Below are positions 50,401-60,539 of a DNA stretch of 64,000 nt, one piece after another (position 1 is the stretch's first letter; the number at the start of each line of letters is the position of its first letter). The notes beneath the pieces are model-generated. The model did no database searches. It was not told the DNA's origin and was given only the letters and a program-made list of their open reading frames with translations. This stretch comes from Tubiluchus corallicola. Its lineage: Eukaryota; Priapulida; Priapulimorpha; Priapulimorphida; Tubiluchidae. The stretch covers positions 161,673-225,672 of the forward strand of contig JAQGDQ010000379.1 in the NCBI GenBank assembly GCA_030141605.1, in the 5' to 3' direction. The translations under genes were made by a program, and so were the position numbers.

Positions 50401-52975
50401 ATATTTCTATATGTCACCTTGTTGCATTCACTTTTCCTTGACAAATGACTCGCATGATAAAGTAAGTGAAACCATCCAGAAGCATTTTATTCAGTGGTCA
50501 CCTATCCATACCACTGAGATCCACTGCTACGTGACTTTTATACCCATTCAAACCATGAGCTATTCCTCTCACTCACAAGTTATATAAGATTTGTAAAACA
50601 GTCAGCAGTCTACGGAAAATAAAAGTTATGAAAATATTTCAAGTAACAGAATTGCCATGGTTGGGTTAACATTTTGTCAAATCCTACAAATTACTTTAAA
50701 TCTTAGGGTAATTATTAAGATTGCTTCTATATTTTCATGCTCATTTTTGTGAAATTCTCCAAATACACTTTTGTTAGTTCTTTAACAACAAAAGAATTTC
50801 TCTGTTTAAAATTTGTTGTTTTAATTAGACTTTGTATTTTTAATGCCTGTACACTCAGATTCTGAATACTTATTCATCAATAAATTTTATATTCTGCAGA
50901 AGTGCTATTATGTGAAACATTTAAAAAATTGAATGCACTCTACACCACGACTTAATTCTTACTACGTATATTGATTTTTGTTAATGGATAACCACTTTGT
51001 TGTTTTCATATGAGCCGACGTCGTTCTATTTACTCATATGATTAACTGTGAAGTACACTTTACTCTTGTGTTTATACTTATTGATAAATACAACGTATGT
51101 GAACAGGATTGCTGTTCAGTAACACATTGACCTGTTATAAATATAGCCATCATTATCATGGTATTTTGCTTTTGTAATGTTAGTCTATGTGCCCACCAAA
51201 TGCGGATAGATCTTGATTTATCCGGACTTTTACTGTTGTATTTTTCTGTACGAAAAACTGTGTTCACTACAAAAAAATTATAGAAATAGTGCCGGAAAGG
51301 TATATGCAATTGTTTGTGTCTCTTATTAAATTTTTAGGCCAATTATTTCAATGTTGATGTTTCATGTTGAACTTTTACTAGCTAGATATACTAAGTTTCC
51401 TATTTTAATTAAAAGCACAGAATTTCTGTTTGAATGCTACAGGTCATTTTTATCATAAAATGTCTTTTGCTTTGCATATAATTAAACATGGCTTCATTTA
51501 GAGATATGTTTGATGATACATTTAGCAACATTTAATACTGGTCAAATAGTGAAACACGTGGGTGTTTTGTATAGAACATCCGTAAAATTTTTGTCATGCT
51601 GGGAAAGCTCTTATTCCCTTTCTTTTCTTATTCTTTTCCTTATTAACGTGACATTTTGTGCGGAATTAGTGGACACATAAAAGTGTAAATCTATTGATTT
51701 GCTGCATTGTGCTTAGAACGAAAATTTCCATTAGAAAACAGGCTTGTTTTTACGGATCAATCTAGGTTTGGTGGACACTCAGCATTAGTTATGCTTGTAG
51801 TATAAGTAAGTTGGCGTAACTTGACTGACTTCCCAGATTGCTAATTTACCCTGTATATTGAGTAAGAATATGCTTTTAGAGTAATATAACCTTGTTTTAA
51901 GTTATCTTGTTCCAGGCAAAGCAAATAACATACATTTGTAGTATGTTAATATCCATGCACTTGATAACCTGTAAAATGTAATGTATTTGTATTGCAAATA
52001 TGCAAAGCTATGTTGTATGCCGTACCTGTGTAGGAACCTGGATTTATAATGACAAGACCTTGCTATAAGGTAAATAACAGACAAGCATCTTGATAACATG
52101 TAAATGTAACATATTTTTGCGCGTACAAGACAGATTAATTAATTGAAAGCTTTGATTGGTGTTTAGAAAGCAGACGAACCATTGAAACAGGCAGATCCCA
52201 CACTTGATGAAATATATCAGCAACCTGTTATTGATGCTATCAGGAAACAAAAAGCAGAAGTAAGTGGTCAATGTAGTTAAACTTAGCTGGCCTTATTTCA
52301 GTGGTAGATTCTTAAATACTGTATTGAACAGTGGTAAGCCAGAACAGAATTAGTAAGTTTTTATTGCTGACTATGTATAAGCTATTATGTGTATACAAAT
52401 TGTGATTTGCCACAGTTCAGTATCTAAAAACCTGTGAAAAAATAAGTTTTGGTTTTTGAATTCAAGTATGTAAAACTACATGCATTAATGCTTAAAATTC
52501 TTGAGGTAAGTTCCACAGTTAGCTTTAGCAGTTAAACACCTCTCGAAAAGTACTTTTCATTAAATCAAAATGAACAATAATTCAGATTACAAAACAAATG
52601 TTCATCACAAAACTTTGGCTTTTAATTGAAATACTGCATGTACATTTTGGGTAGTATGTATAACGTTTTACTACCACAGACTTCAGGTTTTATTGTAGCC
52701 CTGCTTTTTCGAAAGGTAACTGATGTTTACAAATTGAAAAATAATTATTGTATTCATCTGCTTCTTACAACTTCCAGATTCAATCCTGATATTACAGTAA
52801 TAGTAGTATTTACTCAGTATATTTGTGTACACACCAGTTTCATTTTGTTCGACTGACATATAGATGTAAATCTGATTTCTTTGTGTGATTTCAGGAACTG
52901 GAACGTTATCGGCGACTGGCTGAAAGACGAACAGAGGATGCTATGAAGCAGAATAGATTAAAGATGACTTCTTAG
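41423..52975 (+). CDS. DYNC2LI1: Cytoplasmic dynein 2 light intermediate chain 1
   Basis: Exons: 41423-41481, 42641-42708, 43761-43795, 44936-45094, 45842-46091, 46433-46513, 48902-48981, 49688-49871, 52167-52259, 52895-52975 (stop TAG). All joins keep phase. Exon 41423 begins in phase 2, so the start codon lies upstream; a candidate is ATG 41232-41251 (seven codons, weak donor gtcttt), giving 369 residues against about 350 in vertebrates. Features: GIWDLAIEVAEAQ near the N-terminus, split P-loop GSQNS/GKTS (exons 2-3), DQPKPTTALEYTYSR, IWELGGGTSL (switch-like), VAIVLDLSQPESMW, PFPVPLIIIGNKYDIFQ, SEKRKVVCRTLRFLAH, and a Lys/Arg/Glu-rich C-terminal helix. The protein belongs to the dynein-2 motor for retrograde intraflagellar transport in cilia. 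The nucleotide fold is kept, including NKYD. Introns hold several mobile elements. Confidence 0.95.
42894..42965 (+). mobile_element. Pogo-like element, left end only
   Basis: TA followed by CAGTCAAACCTCTTTATACC and, further on, 'gttataacgcgg', wording typical of pogo-family terminal repeats. I could not find the matching inverted right end within the next kilobase, so the extent to the right is unknown. In a DYNC2LI1 intron. Confidence 0.5.
46585..46700 (-). repeat. tRNA-derived SINE copy (minus strand)
   Basis: The reverse complement has ATGTAGTGGCGTAGTGGTCT followed by AACGCATCTGCCTCGTAAAC, an A-box region and anticodon-arm-like part. The same order of phrases (gcagtccaaag, cccag, actac, gcagatg) occurs at 49945-50080, so both belong to one family. 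In a DYNC2LI1 intron. Confidence 0.65.
47120..47350 (-). pseudogene. LINE ORF2 C-terminal fragment in DYNC2LI1 intron
   Basis: The minus strand reads FIFMNVNSTPEIWNSLPTQV followed by ASADSIKFEHLSDKH and a stop, the ...WNSLP..V..A.S...F... ending of Jockey/CR1-type ORF2 proteins. The upstream part (FETCPLQL, a stop, KKYIVQTV) is decayed. Confidence 0.75.
49048..49605. mobile_element. Pogo/Tigger-like MITE in DYNC2LI1 intron
   Basis: Left end CACTAAACTACGTTTAACTC (GAAC follows); reverse-complemented right end CAGTAAACTATGCGTAACTC (GAAC follows). TA follows the right end (49606-49607); the left flank reads TG, probably mutated. 558 bp, no transposase. A related right-end-like block with 'ccctcccaaag' appears at about 45660-45705. 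Confidence 0.75.
49945..50120 (-). repeat. tRNA-derived SINE copy (minus strand)
   Basis: The reverse complement has CACGGTAGTGAAACGGTAAC (A-box-like), then GACATCTGCCTTGCATGCAG and GTTCAAACTC (B-box-like). Same family as 46585-46700, with better kept boxes. The 75-codon open frame across it is not a gene. Confidence 0.65.
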
Positions 52976-54400
52976 ATCTAGAATTTTTTGAACACCTAAT
53001 CCTATTACTAATATATTTGCACTTTATGCTATAAAACTGTTACTTGGAAGCAGCTTTGCTAGAACTCACTCATCCATTCACTAATCAGGCTCAGTGTTGC
53101 TTAATCTTAGTCACTGAATACACGTAGAACCATTCATTTAACGTGGTCACCAGCTCAAAATTTCAAAGTAAACGTGCATTTTGCACCACCCCAAAAACTG
53201 TGTGTAAACGTCATTTATATATGAGCCATTTTAATGCTTCTCTAGGCATTTTTTGAGGCATATTCCACTTTTTTGGTGCTGTGTTATTACTTCTAAATGT
53301 TAGTACATAAATGGAATATAATATTTACTGTGTTACATTTCAGTTTGTATTGGATTTGAATTGCTATATAATCTTTGTATTCAAGAATTAAGGTGTACAT
53401 AAGCCTGATAATGAGCTTACAATTTCCTTGTGCTACTAGGGTATCTGAGATGTTTGCGAAACCAATAATATGTGAAATAGCTTTTGGCTATTCTTGAATT
53501 TGCTTTTTTTCAGTTACACATTGAATATTATTGAAATATTAGTGTCTTTGATGACAGTAGGTATGAGCCAGGTTGTTCTGTCAATTTTTACCAACTTACA
53601 ATTATTTTTCTTTGCCTGTGATAATTTAAAAAGTCCGTCCGTACTATTAATTATAGTTTATTTTAAGTGTATATAGTATTGATAATAGTATTGCAGTGAT
53701 TGTTAATATGCTGTGTGGAAGTATTAAATTAATAATTAAAGAATATTATTGTGTGATATTACTTATTTTATTAGTTTACCATTTGCCTTGTATTCAGTTA
53801 TTTAACATTGTTTCGGTTCTTTATTAATTTAATACCAAAAAATATTTTCAATTGTTTCTTTGTTCTTCAAATCCAAAAATAGGTTTCATAAAGGTTCCAG
53901 TGAATACAACGTTTTCACACATTTAGATTGATTTTATAAATAGTGCTGATTGGGTATAGAGCTCATTAGTTCCATCAGTCTGAGAAATTGTTGTACAAGA
54001 TCACATCTTAGCTGGCTTAGTCTATGTATTTATCAACTATTTATATATTGACAATCTGAATTCCTTGTTTTTAGCAACATTAATTGAATAAAAAAATGAA
54101 TAATAGCAGAATCGGGCTTAATTATTCTAATTAATGACCACAAATATCTTTTTCAATTATGCGGCATGTGATTGTCATACTAAAAATATATGTTAGGCCC
54201 TATATTTATACAGTTTAAATATTACATTTATATATTTGTAACGCTAAAATTATAAGCAGTTAAACGGTGTAGTAGTACATGCCTTCTGTTTACATAAGTA
54301 AAAGCTTGTTTATGGTTACGGTGTTTTCCTGTAGCAAGGATACCAGTTGGCATTTTTCCAGTGCTTTAAATCTTGCGCTGCACTCTGCTTGACCCGGAAT
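52976..54400. other. DYNC2LI1 3' region and gene-free DNA
   Basis: 3' untranslated sequence after the stop, then AT-rich DNA without a supported gene or clear repeat. Confidence 0.6.
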
Positions 54401-54500
54401 CGTGCGTCTGAGATGACGTCATGGACCCCGTGCTTTCGCTATGCGTTCCAGGGAAAGCGTTAGCCGCCAGTCAAACCCTTGTACGTGGCTTTATGAGAAT
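54395..54500. promoter_or_regulatory. CpG-richer patch with perfect CRE
   Basis: TGACGTCA at 54414-54421 is a perfect cAMP-response/ATF site, inside a locally GC-rich, CpG-containing patch in AT-rich surroundings. An ATG overlaps its last base and opens 32 codons. It may be a promoter of a gene to the right, but no transcript can be traced from it with certainty. Confidence 0.4.
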
Positions 54501-55154
54501 AGAAGAGTTTTGTTAGTACCTCTCATTTTTGAATAAGATTTGATGACGCAGGTTTATTTGAGATCATCATTTTTATGATAAAAATTATTGCTGATATTCG
54601 TAAGTGATCGATCATTACAGATATCTATTTTATTTAGATTATAGTTTAATTAAATTTGGCATAAATTTTGACCTAATTGCAGCTTAATTATACCTATATT
54701 GTTTTATTTTTCAGCTCTTTACGTCTTATTGTCTAAGTGCTGCTAAATTATATTTTTATCGTAAATAACTAAATTTATTCTTGTTATATTTTCAACTAGT
54801 TTTTCTAATTCTAGAAATAACCTTAGATTTCATCCATATAGGCCTACTACAGCTTACATTTGTCCATTTTTCTGACATTCCCTACACTATGTTTTGAAAT
54901 TTAGATCATTCGTGTTTCTACTACTACGTTCGCTAATCTAGGTTGACTAAAATAGTTAATATATAAGCAGGCATACAATTACAATTAGCTTGAATTTAAA
55001 CTGTACAGTAATTAGATAATATACAACTTAATCAACATGAGTGGTTTGTAATACATTGAAATAATAATAATATCATTATTCCCAGAAAACGGTCTTTAAT
55101 TTTATTGTGCAACATCCAAATTTTATAAGGTCACGAGAAGGCCAGGACACACCT

Positions 55155-55264
55155 TCTTTTCGGCCAATCAGCGATGCTGTTATGGAGCGTACGTGTTTAC
55201 AACCAAAGCTAGCAGCTGCGTCGGCGTACTCATGCTGTAGACGTCACGCAGTGTACATTACTAG
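55155..55264 (+). promoter_or_regulatory. Promoter-like patch with CCAAT box, CRE half-palindrome and splice donor
   Basis: CGGCCAATCAGC (CCAAT at 55164-55168) and GACGTCAC (55240-55247) lie within 85 bp, followed by the donor CTAG|GTAAAT (exon end 55264). ATG 55182 opens in frame to that donor (27 codons, phase 2). Joining it directly to the exon at 57126 would give a stop after two codons, so either 55155-55264 is untranslated or another exon lies between. Confidence 0.45.
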
Positions 55265-55689
55265 GTAAATTTTCAGTGCACTGTGATTTAACTTTGGAAA
55301 TAAAAATTTCAGACAGTAAGAGTATGTACGTGTTGTTGGTACATAGTGATGTTGCTTTAACGGGACGAGGGTGTTTTCACCCTAGTGCAGGGTCGTAGTT
55401 TACTTTCTTTTACACAAGTCATTTACACTACACAGAAAAATACTCGGGCCGTAGGGAACTCTTTCTAAATCCGGATCTCCTGCAAACAATCACATAGCCG
55501 GAGAGATCACTAGAGATAGTGGATTTCTGTGACTTCTTTACCTCCTTTTTTGGTTACGGAAGATGCAGTCATCCAGAACTCAGAATAATTTTGTAATGTA
55601 AACACACCCGTCCACACATCTACATGTAGTGTAAGCAGAAGTAGAAGTGTTTAAAAATGGACCATTAAAGATCTGAAAGGGATTAAGAG

Positions 55690-55815
55690 CAGACGGTTTA
55701 GTCTAGTGGTAATATACGGCCAGGTAATATCACAGATTTTAAAAATGGTGCCTGCTGGCATGTGGTATTTGGGGTAAAAGTGGAGTAATAATAAAACTGG
55801 GGTAATGTGACAGAC
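55690..55815 (+). repeat. SINE copy, partial (same family as 58234-58512)
   Basis: GGTTTAGTCTAGTGGTAATA (A-box region), then ttttaaaaatggtgcctgct and ggtatttggggtaaaa match the copy at 58234 in order. The B-box segment is deleted. The SINE tail pieces lie 400 bp further on, at 56205. Confidence 0.75.
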
Positions 55816-56204
55816 TTCTTGTATTGTACAGTAATACGTGAACATAATTTAAAGCTTACAAAGCCACAAGTTTGATTCATTGTGCATTTTTGCAGTTTTG
55901 CATGTTGAGTAACAAATGTATGGAACTTTTTGCCATTTAAAGTTGTAAATGCCCCTAAATTAACTACTTTTAAAACTTTTACTCACAGCCATTTCTACCA
56001 AAACTCGTAATGTTTTTTATAATTGTACTTTCTGTTAATTGTTATTGTCATAGATAGTACTAATGTTTACACTTACGTTATTGTGCTGTATGATATGCTG
56101 TACTATGTTGCCTTTCCATTACGGGACTACTTTGAGTAAATTAATTTATTGTATTTTGTTGTAATTTTTGGTTACCAGTCGAACTACAGTTACCATAAAC
56201 CATA

Positions 56205-56320
56205 ATAATAATAATAATAATAGTCTCTGTTTTGTAGTTGTACTTTGTTATTTGGAGCTATGAGCTAATATTAATTGTCTGCCCAAAAGCCGACTTTAAA
56301 TAAAGATTATTATTATTATC
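56205..56320 (+). repeat. SINE tail fragment
   Basis: 'agtctctgttttgtagttgt', 'tttgttattt', 'gagctaatattaatt', 'cccaaaagccg', 'tttaaataaagattattatt' match the 3' half of the copy at 58234-58512. It ends in the family's ATT repeat tail. Confidence 0.8.
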
Positions 56321-57125
56321 TAGGCTGCATCCTATATCTTCGCTCTAGTATAAAAAAGATTTCTTTCACTCATCCATGTGACAGAAAGAGAAATCTCAAA
56401 CAGACGACCAGCTTTTTTCAATTTTTGCCATAGAACTGAAGTTATTAATATTGTGGTTTATATAATATCATGAAGCTACATATCACATTAAACTATTTCT
56501 CGATTAAAAACCACTGTTAAAAATGATTGTTTGTTTTGAGTGCTTCATACAATTAGTAAATTCACTTAAAAGTTGTGATCATTTCACGTCTGGGTGCTTC
56601 CATTTTGAATGCCCTTTTTCCACCAATGACGTCGTTCACCGACTGAAGAAAAGCAGCTCACTGTGAATTTCCATAAGAAGCATAATAAGTTTCTATAAAA
56701 AATTAGAGCTAATTTTGAGACATTTTAGCATGAACATGATCAGCTGCAGGAGTTTGAATTAGTTTAAGCAGTGCTTGCTTACAGAAAGCCACGGTACGCT
56801 TACCAAAAGTAATGAAGTCAACCATTAATGAAGATTTTTATACATCAGTAGTATAAATTAACTTTATGCTTTATAGACAATTTTTTGCAAATTTGTTTGT
56901 TATGTTGTTCTAACTTAGGTGATAACAGTAAAATTAAACTCAACATGCTAAATGACTTATATCCTTTCCTTTAATTTTGGCCAACTACATGTATATATTT
57001 ACAGGAATAGCCAGACAACATTTTAAGGTTTCTCACCTTTCTTCCTTTTAAAATTTATGGAAAGTGTCACATAAAATTGTATTGCTTTTCATTGACAAGA
57101 TAATTATCATTAGTATGATTTTCAG

Positions 57126-57653
57126 GATGTGATCGTGTACTACCCGAGGATGTCCACTGCTGTGCCTACGAACAAGCACCGACCAGCAGGTCAGCGGAAT
57201 TCTCTTAGGAGAAAGATAAGTCTTCCAGAAGAATGGTGGTGGGAAGTGGATGGATATGCAGGATTGTGTTTTAATAGTGACTGCTCTTCATTCGAAGGAT
57301 ATTTCATTACCAAACAGGATTATTTTTGCTTGCAAGGAAAGCCTGCTGGTGCCTGTGGTGGTGATACTATTGTTGATATTGATTTGATAGAAATTGACAG
57401 CGCTCACGTGCAGCAGTTGCGCACAGTAACGTTGAAAACAACAGTACATGGATGTGAGCTAAAAAGTGAAAACATAGACTTTAAACCAGACAAGCTCATG
57501 ACTGGTGCCAAAGCAGAATTGTTCATAAAGCGAAATTTTTCACATAAACTGACACATCAACACTGTCAAGTGTGCACCGGACCAATGCACATTACGATAA
57601 AGAGATGTAAGGCAGAGGAACGCTGCAGTTTTCCTGCACAGTATATTTTATGA
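57126..57653 (+). CDS. Unrecognised protein, single visible exon (167 codons from ATG)
   Basis: An open exon after the acceptor TTTTCAG (ends 57125); the stop TGA is at 57651-57653. First ATG is 57150; eight codons before it (DVIVYYPR) are also open and may be coding if an upstream exon joins in phase 0. The protein begins MSTAVPTNKHRPAGQ, then RNSLRRKISLPEEWWWEVDG, a tract with GYFITKQDYFCLQGKPAGAC, alternating hydrophobic stretches (TIVDIDLIEID, RTVTLKTTV) and a Cys/His-bearing end HQHCQVCTGPM...KRCKAEERC. No signal peptide or membrane segment is obvious. I do not recognise a family. Complexity, length and codon use look real for this genome; the RRKIS segment resembles a basophilic kinase site. 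The CCAAT/CRE patch at 55155-55264 may be its promoter. Confidence 0.6.
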   Translation, partial: DVIVYYPRMSTAVPTNKHRPAGQRNSLRRKISLPEEWWWEVDGYAGLCFNSDCSSFEGYFITKQDYFCLQGKPAGACGGDTIVDIDLIEIDSAHVQQLRTVTLKTTVHGCELKSENIDFKPDKLMTGAKAELFIKRNFSHKLTHQHCQVCTGPMHITIKRCKAEERCSFPAQYIL

Positions 57654-58233
57654 AGCTTAGAATGATTGAAAATTTCAACTTCTCTCTCAATTAAGTATAA
57701 ATTTTCAAGTGATATGTAACTTGTTAACACCTTTATGACATTTAAGCAATTTAAATTTAACTGTAGGCCTGTTCATTAGAATGTTTTTTTGCACTCAGCT
57801 TTAGCTGGGGATGGTGATCCTTAGATTAGTTTTGTTTGTAAAATACATATAGTGTATGAATTAGTTAACACAAAGGTTGAATTTAATATTTTGTTTAAGT
57901 TATGGTGTTTAATGGTTATCTAGCTTACACTTATTGCCTGTTTTATGTACTTAATTTATTTTAATTAATTTCTTTTAATATTTTTAATTTGTTCATGGAA
58001 ATAAGATTTCTAAACATGGTACAGATGGCTAAAAATGTAATTACTGTACTGAGCAAATTCTACATGAGTGAAGTCAATATAATAAATTGCAATACTAAAC
58101 TTTTAATTTTACTGTGAACAATTAAGCACTTGGTAGGGTATTGAGGCAAATCATTAACTCAAATTTATATTAGTTCACATGTTCTGTTTCATATATTAAA
58201 CGAGGTGCACTCATTTGAGTATTGCATTTTTAG
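57654..58233. other. 3' untranslated region and spacer of the 57126 gene
   Basis: AT-rich, no other gene visible; AATAAA-containing context at 58080-58085 could be a polyadenylation signal. Confidence 0.5.
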
Positions 58234-58512
58234 ACCAGATAGTTTAGTCTAGTGGCAACGCGTCTGCTTTCCGTCTAGAAGGTAGTGAGTTCGATACAGT
58301 GACTGGGTCAAACCAAAGACTTTAAAAATGGTACCTGCTGCTGCCCTGCCTGGTGCATGGTATTTAGGGTTAAAATAGGGTAATAAGAATCTCTGTTATG
58401 TAGGTGTAGTTTGTTATTTACAGTCGGCAATAACAACTCTTTGAGCTAATGTTAATTGCCCAAAAGCCGGGTTTAAATAAAGATTATTATTATTATTATT
58501 ATTATTATTATA
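58234..58512 (+). mobile_element. tRNA-derived SINE, full-length copy
   Basis: tRNA-like head with A box TAGTCTAGTGG (58247-58257) and B box GAGTTCGATAC (58287-58297), a unique body (tttaaaaatggtacctgctg; aaaagccgggtttaaataaa), and an ATT-repeat tail. Two partial copies lie at 55690 and 56205. The tail suggests mobilisation by a LINE with a similar 3' end, which I did not find here. Confidence 0.85.
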
Positions 58513-59100
58513 AGCTTGAATGTAGTTTGGTACATGCTGTTAGAGCATTTTCACAACACAATATTAGTGTAAAATGTAGCATGAAAAACACTTGCTTTTA
58601 TTAGTCAACAATTATAAAGCACTTGGAGTTCATTTATAAAATTACACTAAAGCTATGCTTGTGCAGCAAAAAAGTATAGCAAGCACAAGAGAAACCAGAA
58701 ATCAGCTCAATGATAATTGTAAAACTTTTTGTGGTGTCTAAAACAAAGTAATTCATGGTTAGTAAAAGCAGTGATTAATAAATTACAAGTTTTAATAATT
58801 TATCCCAACTATAAAGTTACAAAAATAACTTGCGATTAGTGAGCCTATAGCAACAAATGTTCTCATTGGAGAGTAAATTTCTATAAACACAACATACAAC
58901 ACCTATTAATTTCATACCAGTCATCATAATAAACTACGAAAATATGATCAAATAAGTTTTTATATACAAAAATAACACTTGATTAATTTTGTTTATCATC
59001 ACTGATTAATTTTAAAATTCATTTACCTGAATATCATGAATAAAATAATGTTTAGTATTTTATTGGTAGCAATTCCTCACCTTATAAATTCATAAACTAG
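58513..59100. other. Gene-free spacer, presumed 3' untranslated region of the minus-strand PPxY gene
   Basis: AT-rich; no coding signal on either strand. Confidence 0.5.
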
Positions 59101-59853
59101 TCATACATTGCTGTAGTTTTGACTAGCACACTCTTGATAAGGTGGAGGTGGTGTTGCCAACCTTTGCCCTGAAAGACCATGTTCAACAACATCCTGGAAA
59201 GTCTCGTAGCTGTTCCCTCGTTGAAATCTTTCGTAATCCTCTGGAGGGTCATGCAGGATTACCTCAGCATACGCAGGTGGAAACGGTGTTACTGTTACCT
59301 CACCTACATCGTTAACTGATGATGATTGCACATTGTCATTAGCACCTACAGGCTCATCTCTACTAAGGTACATTTGCCAATCAGAAGATGGCATAGCTGT
59401 GGCTAATAAACTACCACCAGGAAATGTACCATATTGTCTTTGAGTTTCTGGTGATTCACTTAAACTAGAACTTTCATCATGTGCTGTTCTTTCATGTAAA
59501 TCTCTACGAGCAATCTCACTTGGTCTGGTAGACGTGTAAATGGAATATGGCGGAGGCGAAGATGGCAACGGTTCATCCTGTTGTGAAGGAGAAGCGTTAA
59601 CAACAAGCGTTCTTGAGGCAGATGCACACTGCCCATTTCTGTGAAATAATCTGCCCCATACGCTAACCTGCACAGGCTTTGCTGATGGTGGATCGGGCTC
59701 GCGTAATGCAGGGCAAGTTCGAAGCTGGCGCTCTCTTTCTAAGCGTCTTTCACGGCGTTTGTAACTTACAATCAAATACCACACCAACAAAAATACAAAA
59801 ACATTTAGTAAAACTGCAACTACTATAACTATTATGATCCAGACTTGCATCAT
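59101..59853 (-). CDS. Single-pass membrane protein with three PPxY motifs
   Basis: 250 residues, uninterrupted; ATG at 59853 (a second Met follows), stop at 59101-59103. Residues 5-29 form one membrane helix (WIIIVIVVAVLLNVFVFLLV plus WYLIV), followed by a strongly basic stop-transfer stretch (YKRRERRLERERQLR). By the positive-inside rule the N-terminus is outside and a long tail of about 215 residues is cytosolic. The tail has PPPY (100-103), PPAY (192-195) and PPPY (236-239), ligands for WW domains such as those of NEDD4-type ubiquitin ligases, plus Ser-rich and DPPEDY stretches. This layout resembles WBP1/PRRG-like adaptor proteins, but I cannot assign orthology. A possible 5' untranslated acceptor (atcag) lies just upstream. 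It is in tandem with SMIM12 on the same strand, 390 bp apart. Confidence 0.8.
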   Translation of the reverse strand: MMQVWIIIVIVVAVLLNVFVFLLVWYLIVSYKRRERRLERERQLRTCPALREPDPPSAKPVQVSVWGRLFHRNGQCASASRTLVVNASPSQQDEPLPSSPPPYSIYTSTRPSEIARRDLHERTAHDESSSLSESPETQRQYGTFPGGSLLATAMPSSDWQMYLSRDEPVGANDNVQSSSVNDVGEVTVTPFPPAYAEVILHDPPEDYERFQRGNSYETFQDVVEHGLSGQRLATPPPPYQECASQNYSNV

Positions 59854-60239
59854 GTAATACTGATGTTAAACTACCATGTAAAAATAACCATGGAGATAAA
59901 CTACATTCTTATGGTATTGCTAAATGGCCAACAGTAAGAAATAAAAAAAATTATGTATTTATTATTATTTCATTGCTCTATGCCTTGCAAGCAGTCACAA
60001 TACATTAGTAACCAGTCAGAAAATCATCATTTAGTGCATTAATTCCCACAGAAAGTAAAATTTTTCAACAGTCAATCAGTTCTATGAAACATTCACCAAG
60101 CTTGCAAATCGAAGGTGGGTACTGTGCACAGTTAAAAAATACTATGATAATTCAATAGTTCTTTAATGTTTACTAATTTAGATGTTTGCAAAAAAAAAAC
60201 TCCACACAAAGAAAAACAAAATGATGACTACATGATGAC

Positions 60240-60515
60240 TTATAGTTTTCTCTCATTGCTTCCAAAAATAGTCCTAGGTATATCTTTCTTTTGCTTCAAG
60301 CTGGTAACTGCAGTAGGATCTTTTTCAGACGTTTCTGCTAATATACGTTCATCTCTTTCCTCCTGGATGCTTTCCCGGTAAGGAGTGCTCAAATCTCCAC
60401 CACGAACCCAATACTCTGCATTGTATCCAACCGCTCCAATCACAGCTGCAGCTGGCAAGACTATATATGGAGCATATACTCTAATGGTATTCCACAGTAC
60501 AAATAGAGGAATCAT
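60240..60515 (-). CDS. SMIM12: Small integral membrane protein 12
   Basis: 91 residues from ATG at 60515 to TAA at 60240-60242. The start is chosen by similarity to vertebrate SMIM12 (92 residues), which begins with a short W/P/F-rich stretch; the five codons upstream lack an ATG and follow a probable acceptor (caatgcag). Conserved segments: RVYAPYIVLPAAAVIGAVGY (membrane helix), EYWVRG just after it, a charged ERDERILAE stretch and VTSLKQK near the end. Predicted single-pass membrane protein of unclear function. The coding exon is unbroken; an upstream untranslated exon is likely. Confidence 0.9.
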   Translation of the reverse strand: MIPLFVLWNTIRVYAPYIVLPAAAVIGAVGYNAEYWVRGGDLSTPYRESIQEERDERILAETSEKDPTAVTSLKQKKDIPRTIFGSNERKL

Positions 60516-60539
60516 ATCAAGATATCGCACTGCATTGAT

